Assembly: GCF_964340395.1 (NCBI RefSeq)
Contig: NC_135571.1
Location: forward strand, 1,600,611-1,662,610
DNA length: 62,000 bases
Origin: Glandiceps talaboti
Lineage: Eukaryota > Hemichordata > Enteropneusta > Spengelidae
Direction of reading: 5' to 3'
The notes under the pieces were generated by a model. That model ran no database searches. It was not told the origin of the DNA and worked only from the letters and a program-made list of their open reading frames with translations. Below are positions 37,021 through 48,711 of this stretch, piece by piece; within the stretch, counting starts at the first letter, position 1; each line of letters begins with the position of its first letter. The position numbers and the translations under genes were made by a program.

Positions 37021-38694
37021 ATATACCTGTATATATCTTACTAGCACTGCTCAATTTTATTGTCTGTCTCCACGAAATTTAATTTAAATCGCTACATATT
37101 ATGGTCTGACAAATAATATTTAAAAAACATAAAAAAATACATTTTAATCCATCACCATGCGAATTATTTATATACTAGTAGTTACATTCATGTGTACTGT
37201 CTATCTATCAGTGCCTGAATAGTTCACTGCTGGGAAATTACAGTAACAGTCAATTATTTATAAGAAAAAGAGGACGACACAACAGCAGAGACGTAATAAT
37301 GTGGAATGTTCACGATCCAACAAAAGACTCAAAAAAAAACCTTTTCGGACCCAACCCTTTTTTATTCTTTGCCTTCGATCTGGGGTAAATTCTTCACAAT
37401 TAATTATGAATAAATCAAATCAAGAAAAGTTGGCATTATATTTTTATTATTTCAGAAATCGTCGTAAACCACAGACAAAGCAGTCAAATGGCACAGATCA
37501 TTGTCGCAAAACACTGTGACAGTCCTTTTTACGGCAACACCATGATGTACCTTACAATTACTCCTATAGCACTGTGTTTCCAGTATGTCGTATGTATACA
37601 CGTATTATCTATTTAAAAAATGGGGGGGGGGTGTTAAAAGGGTTATGTGCCAACTTAAGAAATAATATTATTAAATGTTTGTATACAGCACATCGTGTAT
37701 CATATTAATTTTGATTTTTGCCTGAAAAGAGTTAATCTGTCAACAGTTGTCTTGACTTTTTTGTAATTTATCTTTAATAATATTGTTGCTGAAATTAATA
37801 GAATTAAACATGGTGTGCGTGGGACGTTCCATGAAGTCAAGACGACGTTAGTTCGAATCCTTAGTGAGTGAGTAGAGCGCGTTCTATATATGCATTGTGC
37901 ATTCTGACTATTACATTGTATGTTACAGGTTATGTATTTGCACACAACTAGTGTTTAAATAAAATATATTTCAGAAGGTTTTTTTAGGAACACGACAAAA
38001 TATAATCTGCGTCTGAATACAGACTAGAAAATAGTATACAATGTTATATGGCATTGACCAGTATTGATAAGTTTATACATGGGCATTCTGCGATTCTAAG
38101 ATCAGTATTACTTTTTTGGGTGTCGCCAAAATATGCCTTTCCGAATCATGTATTCAGTTTGCCTGACAATTATGCAACATACCTCACGGTTATTCGTGAT
38201 AATCAGACAATTTGCAGTATAAGTGTAATAACATACTTATGTGAAACTTCACATGACACAAAAATGTCTTAGAAAAAAAAATGTTTAGATCTGGCCTATG
38301 CCCCTTTAATGGTTAATATCAGAATGAGAGGAAATACGGAGAAATTCTTTGATCTGTGTTCTGTTGTTATCTCATGCAATCGACATCTTGACAAATTTCA
38401 ACAATTTTGACACAAGTTTATTAATAACATTTCCTCTAATTCCAGGCAATCAAACAGATTGATTTATGAACACTTTGGAACACAATTAAACTTTAAAAAT
38501 TATGCAAACATTTTGATAACCTTGCACTTGACGGGTCTAGAAATTCAATAAATGTGCTAAAATTAGGGATGTTATAGTCTATAAAAAGTGATAAAACACA
38601 TGCACAGTTGTTTGAGTTATTAAGCCTTTCCTTTCACAAACGTCACGAATTAAAGACAACATTGTCTGTATGATACAACGGATAGTTGTGAAAC
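37021..38694. other. Intergenic, nothing coding
   Basis: A G-run lies at 37622-37631. A GTTCGAATCC word (37851-37860) resembles a tRNA B box but has no A box at the right distance upstream. ORFs at 37301, 37700 and 38048 lack features. Confidence 0.5.
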
Positions 38695-38800
38695 TGTATA
38701 ACTTCTGATTTTTTAAAAATATAACTGGGAATGGGTTGGAATTTTCTTGAATAAAGTACCAGAAAGAGTTTAAACACTTTTCCGAGGATTATTTCATTCA
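38695..38800. repeat. Dispersed repeat family B, partial copy 4
   Basis: CTTCTGATTTTTTAAAAATA, then AACTGGGAATGGGTTGGAAT and TTTCTTGAATAAAGTACCAG follow the 3' half of the copy at 1.9-2.1 kb. Confidence 0.5.
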
Positions 38801-38823
38801 TTGAATAACCTCGAGGCGGTATA

Positions 38824-38881
38824 TGGGGTGGGGGCCGGGTGGGATGGAGGGTGTGGGTGGGATGGAGGGTGGGGATAGGGG
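38824..38881 (+). repeat. G-rich minisatellite, G-quadruplex-capable
   Basis: GGGTGGGATGGAGGGTGTG-type units repeated about 2.5 times, with at least eight runs of three or more G on the plus strand separated by short loops. Confidence 0.8.
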
Positions 38882-39523
38882 TGAGACAAGATTATATGAA
38901 ATAAGACTGCGGCAACCGAGACCCCTAGTGATCTCACAAACGTTTGATTCATTATCCAGAAATATTGAAAACTTAAACCTCAGAAGAGGTCTGAGAGGAG
39001 AAGAAGAGAAAGTGCAAACATAACGTAGCTGTTTTTTAGGAGTGGGACACACATCGGTGGAAGATGTGTGAAGATGTCACGGTCATCATGAACTAACAAT
39101 TGTAATTAAGTCAATACTTTTTGAAGAAGAATATAGACTTAAGAGTTATGAGTTACTGTAAACCTAGATATTTTCGCTACTAGATATTTTCGCTACTAGA
39201 AAATTTTGTGATTTTACAGTCTTCAGCTAGTTCTCAAAGACTAGGTTTTTCTAATGACCAGATTGGTACATAGTGTTTATCATTTACAAGAAGGTATTTT
39301 AATCACTGTAATTTTATTTTTGCATTTTTATTTTCCTTGGCGAACATTTCCAAAGGGTATAGAAATATGGTCGGCATTCAATCACAAGTTTTACATGATA
39401 GTTATCGCATTGTTAATTTTTCATGTAAAGTTAAACCACAACTTACGCTGTTTGATTGATGTGTTGTTTGATGACTGACAGACAAATTAACTGATTGATT
39501 GACAGTCTTGACAGGTTGACTAT
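38882..39523. other. Intergenic, nothing recognised
   Basis: Overlapping ORFs on both strands at 38798-39052 are driven by the G-rich repeat. CTAGATATTTTCGCTA is duplicated in tandem at 39164-39200. Confidence 0.5.
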
Positions 39524-39529
39524 CTGTCC

Positions 39530-39612
<83 letters not shown>
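39524..39612. repeat. (TCTG)n microsatellite
   Basis: About 20 TCTG units with one TATC interruption. Confidence 0.97.
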
Positions 39613-42600
39613 GCTGTGTTTGTTTGTTTGCCTGCCTATCTGTCTAAGTGAAAAAACACGCGCAGACAGAGAGGACGGAAAGAAGGACGAACAGACTTTC
39701 AGGTGTACGCATTCAGATAGAGTTGTTGGATTGATGCAATCGAATTAGTACACCGTCGAATGATATAAAATATGGAAGGCAAATGGACGAATGAATGAAA
39801 GGATAACAAATATAAATTGTGACAAACTGTCAGGCGCCAATAGTACAAAGTGACAGTGTTCAAGTTGACGACATGTGTAATATCTTGTCAATGACGTCAC
39901 AAACCATTGACGTATGACACGTAAGGACGTACGGTTGTCGTCAGCTTTTAGTTCAACTTTTCGTATCAGTACAACTTCATTTTCTACCTTTTATCATGCC
40001 TCAACAGAACTTTAATCAATCCGTCAATTTACCAGTCAACAACGCTGCTTGCACGATAAGAGATTGTAGAGCGAAACACAGTCTATTAACAGGCATTGCT
40101 GTTTAATAGCAGTATTCGACGCCATAGTACAGCTGCAGTGCATTGAGACTAGCATTAACCTTCTCTGCCGGGCACTCATTATAAAATCATTAGTTTCGGG
40201 GTACAATCGCATCTAATTGGAACACCAGTGGTTGTCACGACAAAATACTCTGGTTGCGCAGCCGTCCGTTCTCTGTTTTATTTGATTCTGTTAACTAAGT
40301 GAAGTAGGGAGTTCCAGTGTGTGTGTGCAACACAAAGACACAATTCGCGCACCTGGACAACGATGCAGAACATAGCGCACTGTTTGCTTTTTGCTTTCCG
40401 ATAAAAGCCGGAACAATACGGATCGGGTCTCTGTCAATAAATTCACCGTAAAAACGGTTCCCCTAACAACGCAGAGAATACACACTCGTTTTTGATTGAA
40501 ATGGATAATGTAATCACAGTGAATTGTAATTTTGACGACATTTTTTCTGACAGATTTACGGTGCACGATTATAGGTATAATGGAAACCGTAACCGTCGTC
40601 TGTTTGGGGTAAAACGTTTTAGGTGGTGGTTTTATGACTGGCTTGTTTGTTTTGCAAACTATTTGGCTACTTTATTTCTAGTTTTTGACAACTTTTGAGT
40701 GAATTATCTGTCATAAAGATTGAAGGGGTCGACAATTTTACATTTGAAAAGGTTATGATAAATAATGAAGTTACTTATGCAACTTTTATTTCATTTGATC
40801 GTTAGGTTTGTTCTCTTATCCTATTAATGGAAAAAAATGAAGTTACTTGTAAGCTATGAAAATGTATTTAATGGCGGTCTTTTCGTATGCTATTTCATAT
40901 AAAATTTTGTTTCAGTATGTTTGTTGAGAAAAAAAATCACATAAAACTATCAATTAATTATAATTTGAAACTCAAATTTTAATTCAAAGTAAGAAAATTG
41001 TATTTTTGCCCTTTTTCATACAATGCTTGTCGCTGACAAAGAGCACGAGAGACGGTAAAGGTTATTTTGTTTCATCGCACTCAAAAACTTTTAAAAAACG
41101 TACACTGAAATTTTGACGACACTTTGAAGTTGTTAACTTGTCAATAAAATAATGCTCATCAGTTTATACATAGACCCTCCACCAACGGAGGGTCTATGGT
41201 TTATATTTTTACTAAATTGGCGAATCACCTGAAAGACGTTACTCACTCGTTTTACAACAAAACATGAAAAAAACTGTTAAAAACCCGGAGTGACGCACTG
41301 AAAAGATTACAACATATGTATTCTTGTTTGGCATTATTTGAACATTAATATTGATAGTCAACAAATTGTCTTAAAGTAGTAATACCCGCCCCCCCCAACT
41401 TCACAAATATCTTGACCACAGTAGAGACGCGAAATAAAAGACATGTCATATATATTTATAAACTTAATCATTTGAAAACAAAATTCCTACTTGAAGCAAT
41501 TAAATAAAGAGACATTTTTTAGGCTAACCAAGAATTGAATTAACACAAGCGAATATGATGCTGAAGATGAAAATTTTACCAACACAATTTTGGCGGGAAA
41601 GAGTACTTGTTCAACAAAAAACGCTACAAACAGGGGAGACAAATTTCGTTTTTTAATTTTAGCATAAAATCATCAAATTTGTTACTTTTACTGTAAACAT
41701 ATTTCTTTAGTCACGTGATTGTTTAGCATTTGCCATGATTAGAGAACCAAGTATCTTGAAAAGATCGCAATTTCAAACGAAAATAATTTTAGGAAAAATT
41801 GCTGGTGATATAATGGTAACTTTAGATGATACATTGCGACTGTTTATAATAAACTGGTACACGAGAAGATATCTATCAATCTCTACCAGCAACGACAACT
41901 TTCCATTACAAAAAAATGACAATTAAGTTTCAATCTTTACAATTTTCCGGCTAGATGAACAATCTGACATCTCTTTCGTGTGGAGTCTAGATTCATCGTC
42001 TACGCAGTGGAATATTTCCCACCAAACTAGGGGTGCCGTTCAACTTGACACAGCGTGTAAGTTGCACAAATACGTCTATTGAAGTGAAAAGATGCAATAT
42101 CAATATGGAGGGCTATCATATGCCTCCCAGTGCAGTACAATTTCCATATTGGTACCACTTTGCTCAAGTTTACCTTGATTCAAATGATATGATTGAGTAA
42201 AATAAACCTATTATAGTGCAAATTCCGCTATAGAGGAGTACACTACATCTATTTACACAGGACACCTGAAATACACCAATCGGAACTCCTATTGTATATG
42301 TAATACTTCCTGCAGACGACATCTACGGTTTCCCGCCACATGTAGGAAATTGTGACAGCTAGATCAGAAAAATGGGGCTTTTAATCATAACTGATCACGT
42401 TATGACAATATGTGTGTCGCACATTTATACTAATGCTGTTTGTAGAGCGGTCTGTTCTGGGACACGAAAACTAAGTATTAAGATTGATTATCAAGACTTC
42501 ACTTAATCTGAAACATGGATACAACTATCGAATTTAAGGAGAATAAATCTTCAGCTGAAATCACCAATTTATTTGTTTATTAATTATACTCTCTAAATGT

Positions 42601-42799
42601 ACTCAGCCAAAAGACTCAGTGCGTTGTCGCCATTACCTGCCTTCCTTGATCCAACTTAGAACAGCCAGTGATCTCTTCTTTCATTATCATCCCTCCCCGT
42701 CCCTTGCCGTCTCTTTCCGCGGCTCATTTTTGTTTCTAACTATTTTCACTTCTTGTTTGCCTTACTGTCTCAGTCTCAGTCCCTGTCTCCCTCACTATC
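39613..42799. other. Intergenic, about 3.2 kb, no gene
   Basis: Contains TGACGTCA at 39892-39899, TTTTGACGACA words near 40528 and 41113, a perfect 12-bp stem hairpin at 41169-41198 (CATAGACCCTCC, 6-nt loop, complement), and TTGGCGGGAAA near 41590. ORFs at 40291-40698 and 41735-41926 have no recognisable features. Confidence 0.5.
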
Positions 42800-43205
<406 letters not shown>

Positions 43206-43894
43206 AAATTTAGTCAACACCTTTTTGTAGATATCTAAAATCGTTACCTCTATACCGCCAGTGTTCGCAACAGTCTACTACATGTCTAAAAAAAACATTT
43301 CAAACAAAATGACAATGACATAAAAGTTGCTTGGATTTGTAATTTACCAACCGTTAAGATTAAATGTCTAATAGGTTAGACTGTCTTCAACGTACCAAAG
43401 TTCAATCGGGAAGTTTCCTTGTAGTGAATGGTGTCACAAAATAAAGAAACTATCGATTCTTTTAACGGCAGACGACACCACCAATGTTTTGAACACAGGG
43501 GTATATAAAGATTGGCACAAAAGCGTGGTTTTGGCTTTTGACTTTTAGATGTATGCATTGTGAAGCTTTAGTATTCTAAAACTTTTTTGTTCCCGCCTAG
43601 TCATATGCATTCAATCGAATTAGCGTTACTGGGAGCATCGCAAGAAATGCTGACTTAGATTGTCTGTGAAGTGTAAAAAATATTGATTTTTCCGTTAAAG
43701 TGTACAATTTTGGCGGGCTTTCTATAAATGTACGTGTGTCGTCAATATTTTTGCGTAGGTTTTGTCTTGTATGTTCTTAGGCTCCACTGTTCAAAGTTTT
43801 GGTGTGGACACGTGTGCGCGGTGTAGATTTATGGGGTTATGCTGTACGCGGTATAACGGTGGTGTAAAAAATGCCGGAAATAACAACTTTGGGA
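43206..43894. other. Intergenic, possible weak promoter words
   Basis: TATATAAAG lies at 43503-43510. E2F-like TTCCCGCC (43590) and TTGGCGGG (43710) also occur. No coding region. Confidence 0.45.
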
Positions 43895-43934
43895 TTCTTC
43901 CGCCATCTTCCGCATTAGGCGCGAACGTGAAGTG
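43895..43934 (+). promoter_or_regulatory. Candidate TATA-less promoter with YY1/ETS-type words
   Basis: TTCTTCCGCCATCTTCCGCA combines two ETS-type GGAA cores (reverse strand) around GCCATCTT, a YY1-type motif. It is followed by GGCGCGAACGTGAAGTG and the donor-like GTG|GTAAGT at 43934/43935. A further YY1-like GCCGCCATTT lies at 44125. Confidence 0.35.
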
Positions 43935-44086
43935 GTAAGTATGACATGACGGACATCCAGACACATGATAGTAATTGTTAACTGGTAGCATGTATAGTAT
44001 ACCAGTTATTGGGACCAATGTAGTGTTAATACAACGTTATTTGTTCAATCAATTCACCGGCTATGCCCTTGGTTATTTTGTAGACG

Positions 44087-44236
44087 ATGGCGTGTGCCGT
44101 CCACGTGCAGCCGCGCTTCAACCAGCCGCCATTTACTCAGTATTGTACGAAGCTGAAAACTAATCCCCTGCTGTACAGACATTGCAGTGAGCTTGAACAA
44201 AGATCCTGCTTAATGGACATGGTTGGATCAAATTAA
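44087..44236 (+). CDS. Possible 49-residue microprotein
   Basis: An ATG with strong Kozak context (A at -3, G at +4) follows the acceptor-like GGTTATTTTGTAG by three bases and opens a 49-codon frame. The peptide begins MACAVHVQPRFNQPPFTQYC, has a basic middle (KLKTNPLLYRH) and a Glu/Gln/Cys stretch near the end. Donor-like GTAAGT at 43935 would give a 149-bp 5'UTR intron, and AATAAA at 44366-44371 gives a compact 3'UTR. I do not recognise the family. There is no signal peptide or membrane segment. A different frame over the same DNA (43975-44163) is also open, so this is tentative. Confidence 0.25.
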   Translation: MACAVHVQPRFNQPPFTQYCTKLKTNPLLYRHCSELEQRSCLMDMVGSN

Positions 44237-44324
44237 CTCAATTTTGAGGAAGGAGGATTGAATCCCTTCCTGTAACATTCACTGGGCTTCAGGCTTATTA
44301 ACCATCTTTTAGTATGCAACGATA

Positions 44325-44390
44325 CTTCCCGCCAAAAAAAAATATTTTGCCGCCAAAAAAATCACAATAAAATATTTTCCCGCCAAAACC
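44325..44390. repeat. Three-copy CCGCCAAAA tandem with AATAAA
   Basis: CTTCCCGCCAAAA, ATTTTGCCGCCAAAA and ATTTTCCCGCCAAAA occur within 65 bp. AATAAA at 44366-44371 lies between the second and third units. Confidence 0.8.
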
Positions 44391-45205
44391 AAAAGTGACG
44401 TTCTTTTTATTTCTAATATATTTCGAGTAATTTTATTCATATTTATATAATGTGGAAACAGAAACTTCGTCCCCAAAACCAACAAAGTGTCAGTGAATGG
44501 AAGTTTGTTAGTTTTCCTAACAAATTCGCATGCAACCTCAATTGTAGGCTGTTGTAATCACTTTTATTCAAGTTCTAAATACATCTAGTGGGAGTGTGTC
44601 GTCAAAAAATTATCAACTGATTATGGAAAGAAAGGGACAATTTTAACAGAAAAGTGGGAAGTGGAAATTTATTTAAATACGCTTACCACATTTTTTATAT
44701 CAATCCATCACTGTTAAAAAAAAAAAAAAAAAAAAAAACTTCCGATGTTTTAATCGAAAGTTATATAGTACCTTCCAAAGCAATGAACTCCAAAGATAAT
44801 CGCATTATCTTCTTAGTAAATCCCAATTGTGACAATTTTAACTAAGATCAAACACATTTTGTAGAAGATAACAAGTCCACCGTTAAGTACTACTCGTATT
44901 TCTATTCTGAAGTCGCTGACATCAATTTTCGGAATTAATTATTTTGCTGGTAATATCAAACTATGCCATTTAATGTTAACACTTCTCATTGATACCGCAA
45001 ACTTTCTACACGAAGCATTTAATCGTAGGAAAACCTTTATTTATAATTAAAACATATGTGATACTTATTTATTTATGTATTTTGAAATTTCTTTTTGTGT
45101 CCTTTAAGCCAGAGGGCTGGATGTGTTTTTTTTTGTTTGTAAATTTTATTTAAGAATTGTATAATTTAAATAAGTCCACATAGGACACCTTAATAAACGA
45201 TAACA
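44391..45205. other. Intergenic, poly(A) tract
   Basis: A run of more than 20 A near 44717-44739. No gene seen. Confidence 0.5.
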
Positions 45206-45315
45206 TAACATAACATAACATAACATAACATAACGTAACATAACATAACATAACATAACATAACATAACATAACATAACATAACATAATATAACATAACA
45301 TAACATAACATAACA
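45206..45315. repeat. (TAACA)n pentanucleotide array
   Basis: About 22 TAACA units with rare TAACG and TAATA variants. Minus-strand Met-Leu-Cys-Tyr-Val frames are artefacts. Confidence 0.97.
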
Positions 45316-45339
45316 TCCGTAGAATGGTACACTCTTTCG

Positions 45340-45575
45340 GCATATGAAAACATGTTTCTGATCATTTCGAACTTATCAATGGAGTTTAGCTAACATCCAA
45401 AATCACGTTTTCTTGCACAAAAGTACTGAATGCACCACTATGACTAATTTGTTGAAAATCGAAGACTCTCAAATCACTCAAAGTTTTGCCATAATTATGA
45501 AAACATGTTTCCAGTCATTTCGAAACTATCAATGAAATTTAGTTAACATCTACAATCTCGTTTTCTTGCTCGGAA
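45340..45575. repeat. Two-copy diverged tandem repeat (154-bp period)
   Basis: GAAAACATGTTTCTGATCAT, then TCGAACTTATCAATGGAGTT and CACGTTTTCTTGC at 45346-45416 match GAAAACATGTTTCCAGTCAT, then TCGAAACTATCAATGAAATT and CTCGTTTTCTTGC at 45500-45570. Confidence 0.85.
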
Positions 45576-46689
45576 TCACAAAATCATTATTTTTCCTTAA
45601 AATTTCAGTGTTTGGTGGCCATTCCAGGGATAATAACGGAAAAATTTATCTGTTTATTACAACTTGCATCATTGCAGGCAATTCTTGATTTAAATTGATA
45701 CTAGGTTAGGATTTTGACAGCAAAAGTTTGACTGTTAATTGTGAGGTGCATGCTACCTCACGGTTTAGATGCCTTAAAGTATGACGTATGGCTGCTTGTT
45801 ATTTGTTTTCTCACAATTGGCATTGTGCATTGAATAACCCAGGCATACTCATATGAACTATAGAGACTGTTTGCAATCACTTCCAGCTTTCAAAACACAG
45901 TTGTTCATGAATAAATATACAATATTATTTCTGTGCATGGAATCGAAGAATCCTAAAAAGTTACAAGAAATAACTTTTCTTATATATTGGCAGAAAAGAG
46001 AAGTATTTTCAAGTTAGGAATGAAAAAAGAACAGAACTTCTGATCAGGTACTGATCTAATACTTAAAACATGGGACATCTCGATGACTTGAAATCGTTTT
46101 GTGATCCAGAATAAGACACAGGTCCCTAAGATAGACATGATATTCTTCTGTATTTCAAAAGGTTGCATGATAATTAGTAGATTTCTCTTATGTTTTTCTT
46201 AAATATAGATGTGCCAAGTGTTATTGTCCAGGAAAGTTGCAAGTCATGGACACTGAAAATTCTTTGAATCCAATTTCAGCCTTTAAAGCAACTCTAATGA
46301 TTAGAATAGAAGATAGCCAGCACAAATCACTTTGTGGCTTTTCCAATATTAATGCTATTGAAAGATTGTGTTGCTCTGTTCTGGCTACGAGTCAGTCCAA
46401 TAAGAATGTAAAATATGGTAAACTGGTCGTTGACATGGTTAAATACAGAGTATATCGTACAAATAACTACGAGTCACTTTGAAGTCGGTGATATTACAGT
46501 ATGGAGTTTCTCCATCTGATGCTAGTATTTGATTATGTTTGGCATCAAAGTTAGGTTTCACGGGGAATTTCACCAATCTCAGTTTCCTTTCACTTTCATG
46601 CGAACATGTATGTCGAAATATCTACTTACTGGCGTCCGATAAGTTGGTGTTCGGTACAAGCTGATAAAAGAAACAGTGTGTGAATAACT
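45576..46689. other. Intergenic, nothing recognised
   Basis: The 81-codon plus-strand ORF at 46237-46482 has moderate codon balance but no recognisable motif or splice context. I would not call it a gene. Confidence 0.45.
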
Positions 46690-46980
46690 ATTGACGTCAT
46701 ATCACTGTAGAGCAATGACATCATCAAATCATGTGTACATTCTGTACCGGCTATTATATAAAGGTATTACATCATCGATTCATTGGTACATTCTGGCTTA
46801 GTGATAACAGGTTATTTCTGTTACATACGCTATATAGATAGATAAATGAAGTCATATCATAGTTAAAGAATGACGTCACTGAATTATTCATAAGTTTATG
46901 GTATTTGATGACGTCATCATTCGTAGTTAAGGGGTTATGTCATTGGGTTTCGAATGTTCATAAATCCGCTATATTCAAGT
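46690..46980. repeat. Degenerate tandem array rich in CRE-like sites
   Basis: About four diverged units of 65-80 bp, each with TGACGTCA or a variant (TTACATCATC, TGAAGTCAT), a TCATAGTTAAAGAATGA / ACTGTAGAGCAATGA block and a TTCATAAGTT / TGTACATTCTG block. Perfect TGACGTCA lies at 46692, 46871 and 46909. Confidence 0.65.
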
Positions 46981-47013
46981 TACTGTTCAGAACTGTTTAT
47001 TACATTTTTCGGT

Positions 47014-47362
47014 GAGGCCTAAAAAATGCTTCGTTCCGGTTACCCAAACCCACCTAGTTTTCCCTATCGACCCTAAACTTTTTTTTATGTTTTCGAGAAA
47101 AAAATGATAAAATCACGAAAATTGTGAAATAGTGGATGCGGAAAATGACATAAACTTAAAAAGGCAATATAAAACTGTTCTTACAATCTGTAATGGCTGT
47201 ACATCTGATGAGGAGGAACCACTAACACAGAGACCATATGAAAAACAACGGTAGCTACCTGAACTGGGCAATCACACACAAACAATAAAAATAAATAAAA
47301 ATCTACCTACCCTACCTATTCTAAAATTGAACGTGATCGGAACCACACAATTTGTTAGACCT
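47014..47362 (+). mobile_element. MITE-like family A, full copy 2
   Basis: Same orientation and order of blocks as 2592-2953: AGGCCTAAAAAATG start, TTCCGGTTACC, CGACCCTAAAC, AAACTGTTCTT, TAATGGCTGTACATC, ACCATATG, then CGTGATCGGAACCACACAAT and TTGTTAGACCT as the inverted right end. Confidence 0.8.
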
Positions 47363-48476
47363 GAGTGGGAAGGGGTGGCATTTTTTTCAATGTTAAAATG
47401 TTCCAGCAGTATTCTACTTAGTGAAGCATACTTAACGATGATTTGCTGTTGGCAGAATTTAAAACTGGTTCTCCGGAATGATACATGCCTATTTGCGATT
47501 CAATGACGTCATTTTGTTTAGTATCCATGACAATGTCAGTGAAAAGTCCACTGTGCTAGCAACTATACTTATAATGCCAGAAGTCGGTTTTTAATGCCGT
47601 CGAATGTATGCATAGACAGTACGGCTAATTTCACCTATGCTTGCTGAAACACCGTATGTCATAAATATTTATTTTATCTTGGTTTATACAATATTGGCAG
47701 ATAAAGTCTAGACTACAGACACACCCAGACAAATGAAACTAAAACACAAGAAACTGTAACATTGTTACCAGCGAAGTCATTGAAAAATGGGTAAATATAT
47801 ACATATTTATACCTTATGTAGTCTACAGCAATGGACCTGGTAGTAACAGTGTATCATGTTGTTTTCATTAAATTTGCATGTCTGAAGTGTTGCCCTAAGC
47901 TTATCTACCAGAGCTACATTAACCATAAAAAAAAACATGTGTATGGCATACACTGTTTGGGCGAGGTTAGGTGAAATTTGCTGTAACATTATGTTAGATC
48001 AGTTTAATCTATGTTGTATATATTCATTTTCAGTAGAAGGGTTACATAGACTCAGATTTTTTGAGAAATAGTTCATAGAGTACACACAAATCTCTAGTAC
48101 TTTACAACGTCATCTGTGTGGTTTGTTGCTCAGCTGCAAGCCTTCTTAAATCAATGTCTGTCCTCGTGACAATTCTATATTGATAAAACAGAATATTATT
48201 TTATTGGGGTGGGAGGAATGATGCAATCAATTCCAATATTTTATCAATTGTACTGACATTTTTACAACGTATTAAAATCCACAAAGTGACTATTGTAATG
48301 TTGCGTGTAGTAGATAAACACATCGTACATGTACTTCGTAAACTGAATTATAACAATTCATTGCAGAAAAAAAAACAGTCAATTTCTTTTTATTAATTGA
48401 GACGAATCTAAAAAGTGACTAAAGAAATAATGTATACAATGACGGCCCTTGAGTAAGTACTTCAGAAAGAGTGAAA
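47363..48476. other. Intergenic, nothing coding
   Basis: TGACGTCA lies at 47504-47511. Short ORFs are not supported. Confidence 0.5.
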
Positions 48477-48711
48477 AAACAACGACTTTACTGTGTATTA
48501 GAATAGAAAAACCGTGACACTATGCTACAAAATGCGAAAAAAATGCTTCATGGAAAGAAAATTCAGCTACTTTTCTTGAAAAGTGAGAAGAGACCACAAA
48601 ACTAATGTAATTAATTAAAGCCATGGACTATTTACTTCATAAACCCTGAAACAACAGCGACTTCACTGTATGTTAGACTAGAAACACCGTGAAACTATGC
48701 TACTAAATGCG
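48477..48711. repeat. Two-copy diverged tandem repeat (about 174-bp period)
   Basis: AAACAACGACTTTACTGTGT, then TAGAATAGAAAAACCGTGAC and ACTATGCTACAAAATGCG at 48477-48536 match the corresponding block at 48649-48711 with about one change per seven bases. Confidence 0.85.

Noticed and set aside
37851-37881. GTTCGAATCC B-box-like word followed by GAGTAGAGCGCG
   Set aside because: Order and spacing are wrong for a tRNA gene (the A-box-like part is downstream) and no acceptor stem is seen.
45146-45365. Met-Leu-Cys-Tyr repeat ORFs
   Set aside because: Translations of the (TAACA)n array.
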